Shown in pieces: positions 25,301 to 36,585 of a DNA stretch of 64,000 nt. The stretch comes from Centroberyx gerrardi (taxonomy: Eukaryota; Chordata; Actinopteri; Beryciformes; Berycidae): positions 3,907,001 to 3,971,000 of the forward strand of contig NC_136016.1 in NCBI RefSeq assembly GCF_048128805.1, written 5' to 3'. Every line of letters starts with the position of its first letter. Positions within the stretch are counted from its first letter, which is position 1. The notes beneath the pieces were generated by a model. That model was not told where the DNA came from. It searched no databases and saw nothing but the letters and a program-made list of their open reading frames with translations. A program made the position numbers and the translations under genes.

Positions 25301-26346
25301 TCAGCTATGATCAAAACAGTCACCCACTCTCTCATTGTGATAACTTGTGAAATTAATCTATTCCTCATTTTTGCGTGGACCCCATGGAGCTCCCTTCAAG
25401 GGCCCCTGGGAGTCACAGGAACCCTTTGAGAGCCACTCTTAGAATACAGAAAAGCCCCATACATTCCGCTCTCTCTTGCAAGGATAGAAGTTCACGCCAA
25501 CGTCCATTTAAACACTGGCAATTTAATGTGTCCTTGCTTGCTCGGCAACCTTACCAACATCGTAGACTATGACTTAAAACCGTTAACGTATCGTTAGGGT
25601 CTTCTGATAAATTCGGCATGTAAGTGATCCACCAAGCAGCACTTAATTAAAATAAAATCACAGCTGTTTGAATTAATTCACGCGGCTCGCTTCCGCCCAT
25701 CACCGTGTATTTTGGCGGAGAAGACTAACGGGAACAATTGTAGAAGTTGACAATTGTAATTAAATAAGCGCTGAATGCTGTGTTGAATGTATGCCGAATT
25801 TAAGAGTGAATGCTAATGGCTCCTAAAACAGTCTTAAATCGTGCTGTAGGATGTATGTACCTTTGCCGATATGCAACAACACAGAAATTGGCAGAATGGA
25901 GTTTGGTGATAGAAAACGGACTCCTTCACTCACTTGTGCTGGGTGTTGATGCGCAGGACGCCGGTGAGCTGGGGCAAAGGACGGGGCAAATCCAGCTGGT
26001 CGCCAGACCAAGAGACATGGCAGTTGCAGAAATACTTCAAGTAGTTATAAATGCCAGATGCTACTGCCACCCCGCTGCTGCCGGTGGCGACTATCTTATT
26101 GTTTTTAGTGGACCGGAGCTCACACACATCCAGGCTGTCGTTAGAAAGGCTCTTGTTGACTGATATTATGAACTCCGTAGATCTGTTCCCCAGCAGGCGT
26201 TTAAGTAGCTCGACCACTGCTCTTCCCTGTGTCTTGTCGCTGGCTTTCGGTTTTAGATGGTCTAGAGTGGAAAATTTGCACTGTACCGTTACAACAAGAC
26301 AGAACACGACGACCAAAACGACACCGCAACCGCTCCTGAGTGACAT
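19311..26346 (-). CDS. naglu: Alpha-N-acetylglucosaminidase (lysosomal, GH89), complete
   Basis: Six coding exons in transcript order: 26346-25934, 23253-23106, 21716-21570, 21393-21308, 20960-20704 and 20515-19311. All phases agree, giving 752 codons including the stop; human NAGLU has 743 residues. The enzyme removes terminal alpha-linked N-acetylglucosamine from heparan sulfate in the lysosome. 26346 is the first in-frame ATG and opens a hydrophobic signal peptide ([16 protein letters not shown]). Conserved blocks include [20 protein letters not shown], the Glu of DTFNEM (exon 5) and the Glu of DLFAE (exon 6), which match the two catalytic glutamates of GH89. Several N-glycosylation sequons are present. 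The last exon holds over half of the protein. No break was seen. Confidence 0.95.
22550..22910. other. naglu intron 2, nothing recognised
   Basis: The intron between 21717 and 23105 has an open frame on the minus strand, but it lacks similarity to any family I know and splice support. Confidence 0.4.
23254..25933. other. naglu intron 1, no gene seen
   Basis: 2.7 kb of AT-rich intron. It contains a CA run at 24727-24742 and a second copy of the accccctgg repeat at 25377-25445. No exon was recognised. Confidence 0.5.
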
Positions 26347-26454
26347 TTTGGTTCCCAGTTCAGTCAAGCCAGAGTTTCCCACCGTAGCATAAGTTTTTAA
26401 AAAACAAGTTTATTTCTCGCATTTGCAGACAACCAGGAAGCGTCGGTTCACCGA

Positions 26455-26600
26455 AATGCTCCTGGCCAATCAGAAAAAGAGCTGCCCGCTCAACCATAAT
26501 TTACAGCCAATCACAGACGAGAGTTCTTATAAAACCAGTTTCAATGGGGAAACCACAGTTACTAGGTTATTGTCCGTCATGTGATGAATCTGTCACATGA
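26455..26600 (-). promoter_or_regulatory. naglu: Proximal promoter region of naglu
   Basis: On the minus strand two inverted CCAAT boxes (CTGATTGGCC around 26463-26472 and GTGATTGGCTG around 26503-26513) lie 100-170 bases upstream of the ATG, a usual NF-Y arrangement in TATA-less housekeeping promoters. Slightly further out are E-box-like GTCATGTGAT (near 26577) and TCACATGA (near 26593), which resemble the lysosomal CLEAR site GTCACGTGAC but do not match it fully. Confidence 0.4.
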
Positions 26601-26609
26601 GAGGAGGAG

Positions 26610-27430
26610 AAAGTGGCTTGAAATTAGGTCTGCAGGATGATAATAACATGGTCATGCTATATAAAGCATCAGGTGAAACTTTCACCTTGCTGAATCATTT
26701 TATGTGCTGTGCTCCAGGGCAGATGGTTAACTTATTTGTTTGTAAAAGGATTTATTGAATCTTTGTATCCCCAGGGCAAACAGAAGTGGATGTTTGCCGA
26801 GCAAGAGTTTGCGGTTAAGATTTAAAATAGGCTGTTGCAGTTACTGTTGATGGGTTGTTTGGCTCATATGTAATGTAATTGATCAATTAGCCAAAGCCTC
26901 CAATTCACATTTTGTCACAAATTCCCTTTGTTTCAATAGTGGAGCATGTGAACACTTTTGCTCCAAACTGATACTGAACTGAAAAAAAGTGACAAGTTTG
27001 ATAGCACAAAATGAAAACAACATGTTACCCTAAACAGAGTATGCAATAATGTAAGTCCTTGGTTACCAGAAATTGCAACATTTTTACAGAATGGATCTTC
27101 TATATTTTAGAAATACTGAATTTAATCATTCTTAATGGTAATGATTTTTTTTCACCCAATACATTTCTCAATGTCATCTCAAAAACAACCCAACAAGAAT
27201 TTACACACTGATAAAAAAACAAGGAAGAGAGGCCAAGTGCTGCAAAAAGGACTGACATTTCACAGTGACCAAAAAGTGCAAAACCACAAAAAGTGCACAA
27301 CAGAAAACATTTCAGTTGTAATCCATGACCATCACTTTTCTTCATGTCATGTCTTCATCAGATCAGCTACTTATTCCTGGCCTTTTGCCAACAATCTTTT
27401 AACCACTCTCCAACAAAAGTAAATGAATAG
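26610..27430. other. Intergenic upstream of naglu, nothing recognised
   Basis: About 0.8 kb between the naglu promoter and the LTR element; no coding or structured signal was seen. Confidence 0.4.
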
Positions 27431-27434
27431 CAAG

Positions 27435-27845
27435 TGTGACAGCCCTCCCACTCTGTTGCGTGCTTCCTGGTTGTGTTTCTGTTACAGGTGATTGACAGGC
27501 AGAGTTGGGAGTGTCCCTGATGCTGATGTGGGACACCTGGGATGGGTGGATCCCAGGTTATTTAAGATGGCTGCTCTCTCTTCCTCATTCTCTTTCTCCT
27601 CTCCACCCTTCTTGGTGGTTTGAGCTTATGCTCCCTTTTTGGTTCTTTTCCTTCACCATACAACACCCCCACACCACACTTTACACTCACCCCTGCAGTG
27701 CATTCACTACTGATGTTACAGACTTACACCCTTATTCTCATTTTGGATAATTTACTTATTTAGGTTACAATAAATATTTTGTTGTATTACTTTAAACATG
27801 TGTGGTCTCCCTTTTTGTCAAGTCCATTGAACCTGGGCTGTGACA
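27435..27845 (+). repeat. 5' long terminal repeat
   Basis: TG...CA-bounded 411-base LTR: starts TGTGACAGCCC, ends GGGCTGTGACA. A TATA-like TTATTTAAG lies near 27558 and AATAAA at 27769-27774. Against the 3' LTR I count three substitutions and one single-base indel, plus a difference at the first bases. Confidence 0.93.
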
Positions 27846-27848
27846 AAA

Positions 27849-27861
27849 TGGGGGCTCGTCC
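27849..27861 (+). promoter_or_regulatory. Primer-binding site, tRNA-Pro type
   Basis: TGGGGGCTCGTCC starts three bases after the LTR. It is complementary to the 3' end of tRNA-Pro and equals the first 13 bases of the primer site used by gammaretroviruses such as MLV. Confidence 0.85.
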
Positions 27862-28544
27862 TGTTTAAGTTTTGTTGAGTTTGGCTCAATAGCGATTATG
27901 CCTAGTGAGGTTGTGTTGTTTGTGCCTTTGTCTTTTGCAGAGTGGTAAGTGGTCAGCAGGTTACTCTGGCTGGGTCTCAAGGCATATTTGGGGAGATTCA
28001 CACACATTCTTTGTTAGGTTGTTTGTTTGTGGTCGATTTGAGGTGAGAGTATGAGTTGTCCCCAGTTTTGTAGTTTTGCTCATGGTTGATAAGGTGAGTG
28101 TTCTGAAGTTGATGTTGAATTACTGTTGTGAATACTTGGTTGTGGTAGCCATTGTTTGAAGGAGTTTTCCCCTGTTAGGCTCAGCGGTGAGTCCTGTTTA
28201 GGGGGCTTACCTTGGTCAATTCTAGTGTGGCGGTGAAAGTGGGTAGAGCATTTGTCTCGGGAACACCTCAGTGGGTTCTGGGGGTCGCTGGCTTGCCAGT
28301 TGCTCTCCAGCCCCACTGATTTAGAGTGTGTAAGTACCCCCCACAACTAGCTGCCTGAAGACTAGGGCTGAGGTTGGTTAGTTAGCTGTGTTTATGAGTT
28401 ATTTGAGGGCTGGGGAGTCTCCTTATGTGGTTTGGCTATCCTGATCCTTGTGTCTGACACAGTAATGCCAGCATTTGTTGAGGCTAAAACACTTGGCCTT
28501 GTTTTGCTCAAGCTTTCAGCCTATGTTAAGCTTGCAGTTTGGTC

Positions 28545-29372
28545 ATGGCTTCTGCGGTTTAATTTCTTGATTCTCCTTGTGAGCGCTTACTGGATCAATG
28601 TAGGCTACTAAAGAACAGCTGTTGAAAATAGCTGAGTACTATAAGGTTGAAGTAGGTGATAAACGGTTGAAAGATAAAATTAAAATTTTGAACAGCAAAA
28701 AGAGTGGTTGATGATGCAACTTGAGCATGAGAAATTTAAACGGCAGAAGGAACTTGAACTCCAGTTGGAACTGGAAAAAATAAAATACCAGACTGAGCAG
28801 GCAAAATTAGAACTGGAACAGTGTAAACTGAATCTGATCAAAGAGGGTAAGTTGTCTGATGTCTCATGTCGGGGAAGTGGTGGTTCCACAAATCATAATA
28901 GTTTTGACATCATCAGTAATTTAAGGTTGTTGCCAACATTTAATGAAAAGATCCGGACACATATTTTTCACTGTTTGAGCGCGTTGTGGACGCACGTGAT
29001 TGGCCTGATGTAGAGCGCACCTTGATGCTTCAGTGTGCTTTTACAGGTAAAGCGCAGGAAGCATATTCCTCTCTAAGTCCTTCTGAGGGTAGTGATTACA
29101 CCAAAGTTAAAACCGTCGTTTTGAAGGCGTACGAGTTGGTTCCGGAGGCTTATCGCCAGCGGTTTAGAGCCTGCAGGAAAACCGATCGTCAAACACAGAG
29201 TTTGCATGAGATTTGGTGTCTCACTTTAACCGCTGGTGTTCTCCTTCAGGTGTGGACACATTTGATGAGCTTTGTGATCTGGTGATTCTGGAACAGTTGA
29301 ACAATTCCTTGCCTGACTCTATTGCTACATATGTGAATGAGCGGAAGGTCAAAACTCATAGCGAAGCAGCAG
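28545..29372 (+). pseudogene. gag: gag of a Gmr1-like retrotransposon, SCAN-like capsid, broken
   Basis: The ATG at 28545 is followed after a few codons by an in-frame TAA, then a frameshift, then a Glu/Lys/Gln-rich coiled coil (about 28690-28850). Next comes a SCAN-like capsid region in several frames: LRLLPTFNEK near 28925, MLQCAFTGKAQEAY near 29020, LVPEAYRQRFRACRK near 29130 and LVILEQLNNSLPDSI near 29280. VPEAYRQRFR and LVILEQ..NSLP are the classic SCAN positions, and SCAN domains are known to derive from the Gag of Gmr1-like elements. I count at least three frame changes and one stop. Similarity ends near 29365-29375, where the foreign insert starts. Confidence 0.8.
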
Positions 29373-29879
29373 AAGAAAGTCGGCGGCTTTCTTCTCACAC
29401 ACGCGCACTAAAATGTGGGCGTGTGTGCGTTACTGTGTACGCTGTTGGTTTGTGTGTCTGCGGAGGGAGGGGGAGTTGTGTGTTTCTGTGTGGAGATCCT
29501 ATACTTGGAGACTATTGGGATATACGTATTAGACACATTAGGAGAGTAAATACACTTTTTCCATTCTGAATGAAATAATAAAATCTAGATCTAATAGATG
29601 TACAAATGTGAGAACAGGAACACCGCCAGTTAACTATTACCCATTAGGTCTATTTTATTGGGTAAAAAACAACACTAAAATAGTTTTTTCACTAAACAGC
29701 AAAAAGTTTTATAACTTTATTTTTAGCTTAAAGAAATGTTTTTTTCCACATCCACAACAGACGAAAACAGGAGCGTTCTCACACATCCCAGCAGGGATTC
29801 TATCAGCGGTCTTCTTACAAATGGGGGTAAACAAGAGATGGGGAGATACATCAAAAGAATAATAAAAAAGGGGTGTATT

Positions 29880-29945
29880 CCTCGTCAAAGCCTATATATA
29901 TACCTGGTCTCTACAGACATTAAGTGCTGTATTTAGCTGTCAGAC
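29880..29945 (+). promoter_or_regulatory. TATA promoter at the left end of the Polinton-like insert
   Basis: TATATATATACC at 29893-29904 with an initiator-like CTACAGACATTAAG about 20-30 bases downstream, then a leader to the ATG at 30062. It resembles a compact viral early promoter. Confidence 0.5.
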
Positions 29946-30061
29946 ATCCACTCTGTCAGACAACCCAGCTGATCTAGGCCTGCTAGACCTACCAGGCCAC
30001 GCTCCCAGACCTAGATCCTACTACGCTTCGGCAACCTGCAAAAACCGAAATCTTTTTTATC

Positions 30062-30307
30062 ATGGCATCCGTATCTAGTAAGTGTCTGAGATCTTTCTTA
30101 TTTCAAAGTATCTTTAAATATTATTTAAGAGCATTATGTATATTATTTTTAATCCAACAAGGTTTGTTAAAACGGGTGTTAACAACATTCGGGGATCCCG
30201 CGGAGAGGGAAATCCGGGGTTGTGAGAAGAACTCAGAGATTCTGCAGAAGGTAAGTATTTGTAATATTAGCCTACAATATTTGTAATATTAAATACTGCT
30301 GTGTGTC

Positions 30308-30348
<41 letters not shown>

Positions 30349-31587
30349 TCGTTGTAGCAAACTGCAGCATCATTCCAGACACACCCAAGAGACCTTCTCT
30401 GAAGAGATTTTTGCCCAAAAAGAATACCTCCACCAAAAAGATGGTTAGTCTCTTATTTAGACTATTTTCTCCTTATTACTACACACCCTGATTTCAGGGT
30501 TTTGAATTGAGTGTGTTTTTATTTTGTGTAAGATGACACTCTGAACAACATCGATGAGCTGGCAAAGTTTTTTTTTTTTTTCACCTTCAAGCACGTCCGA
30601 GACCAAGAATAGACGACCTCTCTCGCCGTAAAAGATTGAGCTTTGAACCTGGTGAGATTCTCTTGTTTTTAATTGGATAACAAACAGGGGACTTGGACGT
30701 GTAGTCAATTAAGAAAACTTACACATTATTTTCTGTTTCAGCATCCTGTGACGAAACTCTGGTCGCGAAACGACCTGCGGCTCAGACTTCTGCAGGACCA
30801 AGCATTGCCCAGGAAGAAACTATTTGCTTATCCTCAGATTCGGAAGAATGGACAGATGCACAAATTCTGCCTGGTGAGATGCTAATGTTTTAAGTAAGAC
30901 AAATTTTGCTAAACTGGTGTAGTGAATTAAAAATCTTACATGGCAATATTTATTTTCGATTTCAGTATCCGGTGACGAGACTCCACATCCACAGCTCCAG
31001 AACCCCCAGCCGCAATTGCAGAACCAACCCGTGAAGAAGCTGTTCATCTGTCTTCAGAACCGGAGAGTTGGTCTGAAGCGCAAATTCAGTGTTGGGATGA
31101 CAACGATTTTCCCCAGGAAGAAGGGCAGCGAGTAGGATCATTCCGTACATCCTTCCGGGGACAAGGGCATCGAGCAGGATCATGCTTCTGGGGACGAGAG
31201 GCCTCAACTGGACCATGCCAAGAGGTCGTATACGTTCCACAAGATAAAATTGACCGTGTGGTAAGAATGGCTAAGGCAATATTGATGTCTGTTAACTATG
31301 TGAAAATTGCAGAACATAAAGCATGTATTGAAAGAAAACGACTAGCTCGTATAATGTTAAAATATTCCAAAATACAACAAGCTAACGCAAAACAAATTGA
31401 TCGGTTAGTCCTAGGCAATTGCCGCAAAGGAAATCGGGTGACTAAAAAAATGGAGTCAGTGTGTTTATTTTATGTTCTTTCATCATGCCCCCCAAAAAGT
31501 GTCTATGTAAATCAAAATATGGTAGGCGTAGTGGATATGTTACTAGTGATGATGATGATTTGGATTATGATAATGATAGACACATGA
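30062..31587 (+). CDS. Unrecognised spliced gene with two tandemly related exons
   Basis: I do not recognise this product. Possible exons with usable splice sites: 30062 to about 30078, a second ending at a GTAAGT near 30251, 30358-30443, 30592-30651, 30742-30873, and 30966 or 30995 onward. The exons at 30592 and 30742 are 60 and 132 bases and are bounded by phase-1 introns. The exon at 30742 encodes ICLSSDSEEWTDAQI; the next encodes HLSSEPESWSEAQI, so the exon was duplicated. An acceptor at 30994 keeps the second copy open through 31587; the one at 30965 does not. The start of each block (hydrophobic residues before SSDSE) looks like a SUMO-interacting motif. Position next to the left-end promoter suggests an early or accessory viral gene. 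Exon structure is inferred, and the first two exons are the least certain. Confidence 0.4.
30309..30348 (+). repeat. (AAT)n microsatellite in the viral insert
   Basis: About 13 AAT units just before the acceptor at 30357. Confidence 0.95.
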
Positions 31588-31973
31588 CTCCTACAAACCT
31601 TGACTTTGAACCCACCACACCCTTCAAAAGTTTGTCTGATATAGAAAATGAGATTGACACCATGTGGCAGGGTATAGAGTCGGATTCGGAGGAATCTGTA
31701 GTGCCTTTAGAAAGTGACAACGAATCACTAGATTTTGAAACGTCTCTCCTCAAAAACATATCCGATATTGAAGATAGTGTTGAAAGCATGCTGCAAGATG
31801 TAGAACAATCTCCAGACCTAGATCCTGAGTCCATGTCTCCTGCGGATAGTCTTAAACTTTTGCAAAGCTGGGGTATGTTTACAGGGAGCGTAATAGAAAT
31901 TATAGAAGATTTAGACCATTCTAATTTAGATTCTGAGCAGTGTAAAGCAGGCGGGAGGTACTGTTCCAGCTAA
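31485..31973 (+). CDS. Acidic ORF of the Polinton-like insert
   Basis: Starts at the ATG at 31485 (MPPKKCLCKSKYGRR) with a short basic head, then turns strongly acidic (TSDDDDLDYD, SDSEESVVPLESDNESLD, and repeated SDIE motifs). 162 residues, no domain recognised. It overlaps the end of the spliced gene in another frame. Just after its stop, a further frame stays open to about 32166 with a repeated KQAGG motif, so the original protein may have been longer with a frameshift near 31940-31970. Acidic activator-like or scaffold-like roles are guesses. Confidence 0.45.
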   Translation: MPPKKCLCKSKYGRRSGYVTSDDDDLDYDNDRHMTPTNLDFEPTTPFKSLSDIENEIDTMWQGIESDSEESVVPLESDNESLDFETSLLKNISDIEDSVESMLQDVEQSPDLDPESMSPADSLKLLQSWGMFTGSVIEIIEDLDHSNLDSEQCKAGGRYCSS

Positions 31974-32166
31974 AAATGGCGCAACCTTGAACAACAAATT
32001 AAGCCCACAACTAATGGAGCGTATAAAACAGGCGGGTGGTATGCGTGATTTTACCATTACTGAAAGACGAAAATGTAACAGGGTCGAAATATGCCAAAAT
32101 GTAAACTTGCGAAGCATTAGACTGGATGATTTAAATTTAGCGTTGTTGAGACACAAATTAACGTAA

Positions 32167-35100
32167 GTAGTTAATTTTTCAAACAGCTTAGCAGCACCTG
32201 ACGGTATTTTAAATGTTGTCCTAAAAGGTCCTTCTCTGTCTAGTGCCGTGTTAAATGCCGGAAACAGCTACAACGCAGAAACCTTTTTAAACACGATTGA
32301 ACAGGTAATGCAAAGCAATGACAGAATGTTGTCAGATGAAGGGCTTGAGTTTGTGGTCCGTATAGCCCTCAAACGTGGAGGCGGCGGCGCTCGGCGTAAG
32401 TTAGGGAGTATTCCATACGATCAAATTATTCAAAAGAAAAAGGCTTGTTTATACATCCCAACAAACACAGACAATAATCTGTTTTTCTATGCGTATAGCT
32501 CGCTTTATGAACCCTCATCAGACAGAATCTGAAACTTTAGAACAGGCACGTCAAATCCACGTGGGGGTAGGATTTGATTTGAACAACACATGGGTATCAA
32601 GATTCTAGTCTTCTATCACAATGATGGAACTAAAAAACTATAAATGTATCAGACACGTAAACAGCCCCACCCTAACACCTTATGGCTTTATTTCCACGAC
32701 GAACGTTATTACACCATACAAAACAAAAATGAATTTTTCGCAAGTTCCTATGTTTGCGATTACTGCTACAAAGGCTATAAAACCAAGGCCTATCACAAGT
32801 GTAAATATTTTTGCAACATCTGCTTTTCTGACGACTGTCACAAAAACCGAGAATCAAAAAACATGCGCTGTCCAGACTGTTTGCGACTCTGTAGGTCGAC
32901 GTATTGTTTTGACAAACACAGAAGTATTGTAAATACGACCCAGCGCGGGGGAAAGTTCAGACCGCGCAATCGTACCAAATACTGTGCCGACTGCGGCCGT
33001 GTGTACGCTGTAAGTAACAAAACAAATGCTGTAGTCCATAAATGCCAGAAGGGAAAATGTGGCCATTGCGGAGATCTGTTAAGGTCTGACAAAGAACATC
33101 AGTGTTTTATTCAGCCTGCAAAGGGTTCAAAACCGCAGACTAAATACATCTTTTATGACTTTGAGACACGAACAGATGAAAACAGGCATGTGGCAAATTT
33201 TGTCTGTGCCATTGATTTTCGAGGCAAAAAATGGTGGGAGGTTGGTCCAACATGCATCGAAGTCTTTGTCCAAAAATGTAGACAGCCAAAATACAAAAAT
33301 TACACCTTTATAGCCCACAATGCATCAGGATTTGATAACTACATCATGCTTGACTAATTTACAAAACAAGGTACCACACCCAGACTGACAATGCGCGGTA
33401 GCAGAGTTTTGCTGATGTACGATGTAGCGTACAAACAGATGGATTGACTCATACAGTTTTTTACCAATGCGTTTGTCTAAGACTCCCACGGCATTAGGTT
33501 TTGAAGATGCAAAAAGGATACTTTCCACACTTTTTCAACACCCTTGAGAACTACAATTATGTAGGAGCGTACCCTGAACTGCGCTTCTACGGCTATGACA
33601 ACATGTCAGATAAAGAAAGATCTGATTTCATGCAGTGGTACACTACTGTTTGTCACGAGGTGTTTGATTTCCAATTCGAGCTGCGTAAATATGGAATAAA
33701 TGATGTCGTAGTATTGCACAAAGCATGCACAATTTACTGCGAAGCGTTTATAGAGTGTACACAGCTAGATCCTTTTAACTACACCACTCTAGCCTCCTGC
33801 TGCATGGCCGTGTTTAAAACACATTTCTTCCTGGAAAACACACTGGCACTGACGCATGACGGCGCCTACATCAACCAACACAAGACATTCTCCAACGCGT
33901 CTATTCAGTGGCTTGAATTTGTTGTGGCCAAAAACGACACCGAAATTCATCACGCGTTAAATCATGGTGAGGAACAGTTTACGTAGATGGCTTTTGTGAA
34001 CATGACAATCACCGCACAGCTTACAAGTTTGCAGGATGTTTTTGGCACGGGTGTCCGAAGTGCTACAACCCTGGCCATAAAAACCTGGTCAACGGTATTT
34101 CATTTGGTGTTTTGTACAGACGGTTAATAGAAAAAATACAGGCTCTTAGACTAACGTACAAACTAAATGTGACAATGATTTGGGAATGCGAATGGGGGAG
34201 TCCAAAAGAACAGACCCTGAAGTGCAGGGTTTTTTGAAAGATGATGCTCCTGAAAGACTTGACCCCAGAAAGGCATTGTTTGGCGGACGTACTAATGCAT
34301 ACCAGTTGTACTACAAAGCGGCAGAGGGTGAAAAAATTCATTATTATGACTTTACCTCCTTGTACCCTACAGTGCAGTCCCGCAAAAGTTGCGCGATCGG
34401 ACACCCCAAAATTATCTTTCGCGATTTCGAACCTGGACCTTTGGATTGGTAAAATGCACTGTGCAACCTCCTCGTGGTTTGTACCACCCAGTACTCCCAT
34501 TCAGATGTAACAACAAACTAATGTTTCCCCTGTGTAGGACATGCGCTGAGACACAAAATCAGACCAGGGATTGTAACCACAACAATTCTGAGGGCTCTCT
34601 CAGGAGTATGGGTCAGTTTTGAGCTACAGAAGGCCATTGAAAAAGGGTACGTAGTTGATAAAATTGACGAGGTATGGCATTTTCCACAAAAAGAACTTTG
34701 TTTAAGGAATATGTAAAAAGGTTTTTACAACGAAAACAGGAGGCTTCCGGGTATCCCAGCTTTGCAAAAGATGACGAGTCAAAGGCTAAATACATTAAAG
34801 AATACCGTGAAAGAGGGTATCCAGTTAAAACCTGAGAAAATAGTTGTCAACAAAGTCGTGCGAAGCATCAACAAACTGCTGCTCAATTCTTTGTCAATGC
34901 GTGAAAATCTACCCACATGCGAATTAGTAACAGATCCTGAACAATTTGCCTGTTACATGTTTGGAGATCAATATGATGTTGGACAATTTGCATTTGTGTC
35001 TGATCATGTAGCGATTGTTCAGTGGCGATATGCAAACGCACAGGCAGCTAAAACCAAAGACATAAACATCTTTATCGGGGCCATGACAACTGCATACGCT

Positions 35101-35587
35101 CGACTCATGTTGTACGATTTAATGGAGAAACTAGGGGAGAGATGTATCTATTCCGATACAGTGTGGTGTTTGTGTCCAAGGAAGGAGACTGGGTCCCAGA
35201 GTTGGGGCCTTTTTTAGGTGACCTAACTGATGAGATTAATGGGGATACGGGAGAGGATGACTACATTGTGGAGTGTGTCAGGTGGCCCAAAACGTTATGC
35301 ATATCAGACACTGCACAACAAAACCCAGTTGAAATGCAAGGGTGTCACTCTAAAGGCCTGAAATGCCTCTGTTGTCAGGCATGACACCCTTGTAGATCTA
35401 GTTAAACAGTTTGTGTCCCATGACGATCATGATGAAAGAACTCAAAATATAATGACAAACGGACACCATCGTAAGAAATAAAAAGACCTTTCAGCTTAAA
35501 AACACTTCAGTTGAAAAAGGACTTCAGGTGGTGTACACGAAGCGTAGGGTGTTTCCAGATTTTACAACATTGCCTTATGGTTTCTGA
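32167..35587 (+). pseudogene. polB: Protein-primed DNA polymerase B (Polinton type), multiply frameshifted
   Basis: Family B polymerase split over many frames. The N-terminal region is at 32200-32532. At 32644-33357 is a Cys/His-rich region (repeated CxxC) followed by the exonuclease: FYDFETRTDE (Exo I) and AHNASGFDNY (Exo II). More polymerase lies at 33501-33986 and 33986-34200. Palm motif A, YYDFTSLYPTVQ, is at 34180-34452; a motif B-like KLLLNSL is in 34762-35217. Motif C is damaged: SDT is present near 35155, but the frame breaks there and the second catalytic Asp is missing. C-terminal similarity runs to about 35587. I count at least eight stops or frame changes, so it cannot encode a working polymerase. 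Homologues replicate the virus genome from a terminal protein primer. Confidence 0.85.
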
Positions 35588-35588
35588 A

Positions 35589-36210
35589 ATGGCTGTTAAA
35601 GAAATTACCGAATTTGATTTTAGACTACAACATCCTTTTAGTTTAATTGTATCAGGCCTGTCAAACAGCGGAAAGACTTTTTTGTAAAAATGTTAATTGA
35701 AAATGCAGACAAACTCATGTCTAAAAACATTGTTTATATCTATTCATGTTGGCAACCGATATATGATGACGTGTTGAAAATTAGAAATGTGAATTGTTGA
35801 AGGTTTGCCTGTTTCTCTATGTGATGAATCTTTGCTACCTGTACATAAAAACAACCTGTTAATTATTGATGAATGATGCTAGCAAAATGTGTTTACAAAG
35901 TATGTGCATCATAGGAATTTGAGCTGTTTATTTAGTACAGAATTTGTTTTTTCAAGGGAAAGTTAGCAGAACAATTAATTTGAATACCAAATCTAATTCT
36001 ATTTAAAAATCCTAGAGATAAATGTCAGGTTTTTCTTATGGCTAGACAAATGTTTCCTGGTAAAAGTAAATATTTTATGGAATGTTTTGAAGATGCTACA
36101 AGTGTGCCTTATGGGTATCTTTTGATTATAAAGCCAAGACCTCAGATCATTTACGTCTCAGAACAGATTTGCTCTCTGATATGCCTGTTGTGTACATGCC
36201 TAAAAGCAAA
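35589..36210 (+). pseudogene. FtsK/HerA-type packaging ATPase, broken
   Basis: Opens with MAVKEITEFDF, then a Walker A motif GLSNSGKT near 35660 that is followed at once by a frame break. A stretch with IVYIYSCWQPIYDDV follows, and a C-terminal part with MARQMFPGKSKYFMECFEDA (36038-36120) is in yet another frame. Position after polB and motif order match the genome-packaging ATPase of Polintons. At least four breaks. Confidence 0.7.
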
Positions 36211-36219
36211 TAAAGCAAC

Positions 36220-36585
36220 ATGTCAGAACGTATAAGAAGAAATTTGTCTTTATTACGATTGTTACATAAAGCGTCGCCTGCTCAGGAAAAGCTTATTATT
36301 CAATCTGCTTCTACAGACTTTATTTTGACATTGTGTGAAATAGCTTTCAATGTTTTAAAAGGGAAAATTCCTTTAACAAAGACACAATATCAAAAGTTAA
36401 AAAAGAAAGCGGGGATTAAACTGATTGCTGATAAAAAGGTGTTTGACCAAGAAGAAAAAGCTGATAAAGCAATCTGGCGGATTTCTCCTACCTCTCTTAA
36501 GTGTGGCTGTACCGTTTATATCAAGTCTTATTGCATCAAGAGGGGGGGTAGAAGATCATGGAGCATGCTCAGAAAATGTTTCTAG
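36220..36585 (+). pseudogene. Adenovirus core/pX-like small protein of Polintons, frameshifted
   Basis: Starts SERIRRNLSLLRLLHKASP. The basic helical region followed by a Lys-rich stretch and a Gly-hydrophobic tail (GGFLLPLLSVAVPF) is typical of the small core or membrane-active proteins of Polintons and adintoviruses. The tail is in a different frame from the start (break near 36430-36450), so the protein is split. Confidence 0.6.

Noticed and set aside
29395-29480. Left terminal inverted repeat of the Polinton-like insert
   Set aside because: A GTGTGT/CACACA-rich stretch sits at the boundary, but no inverse partner was found near 38.2-38.75 kb, so it is not called as a TIR.
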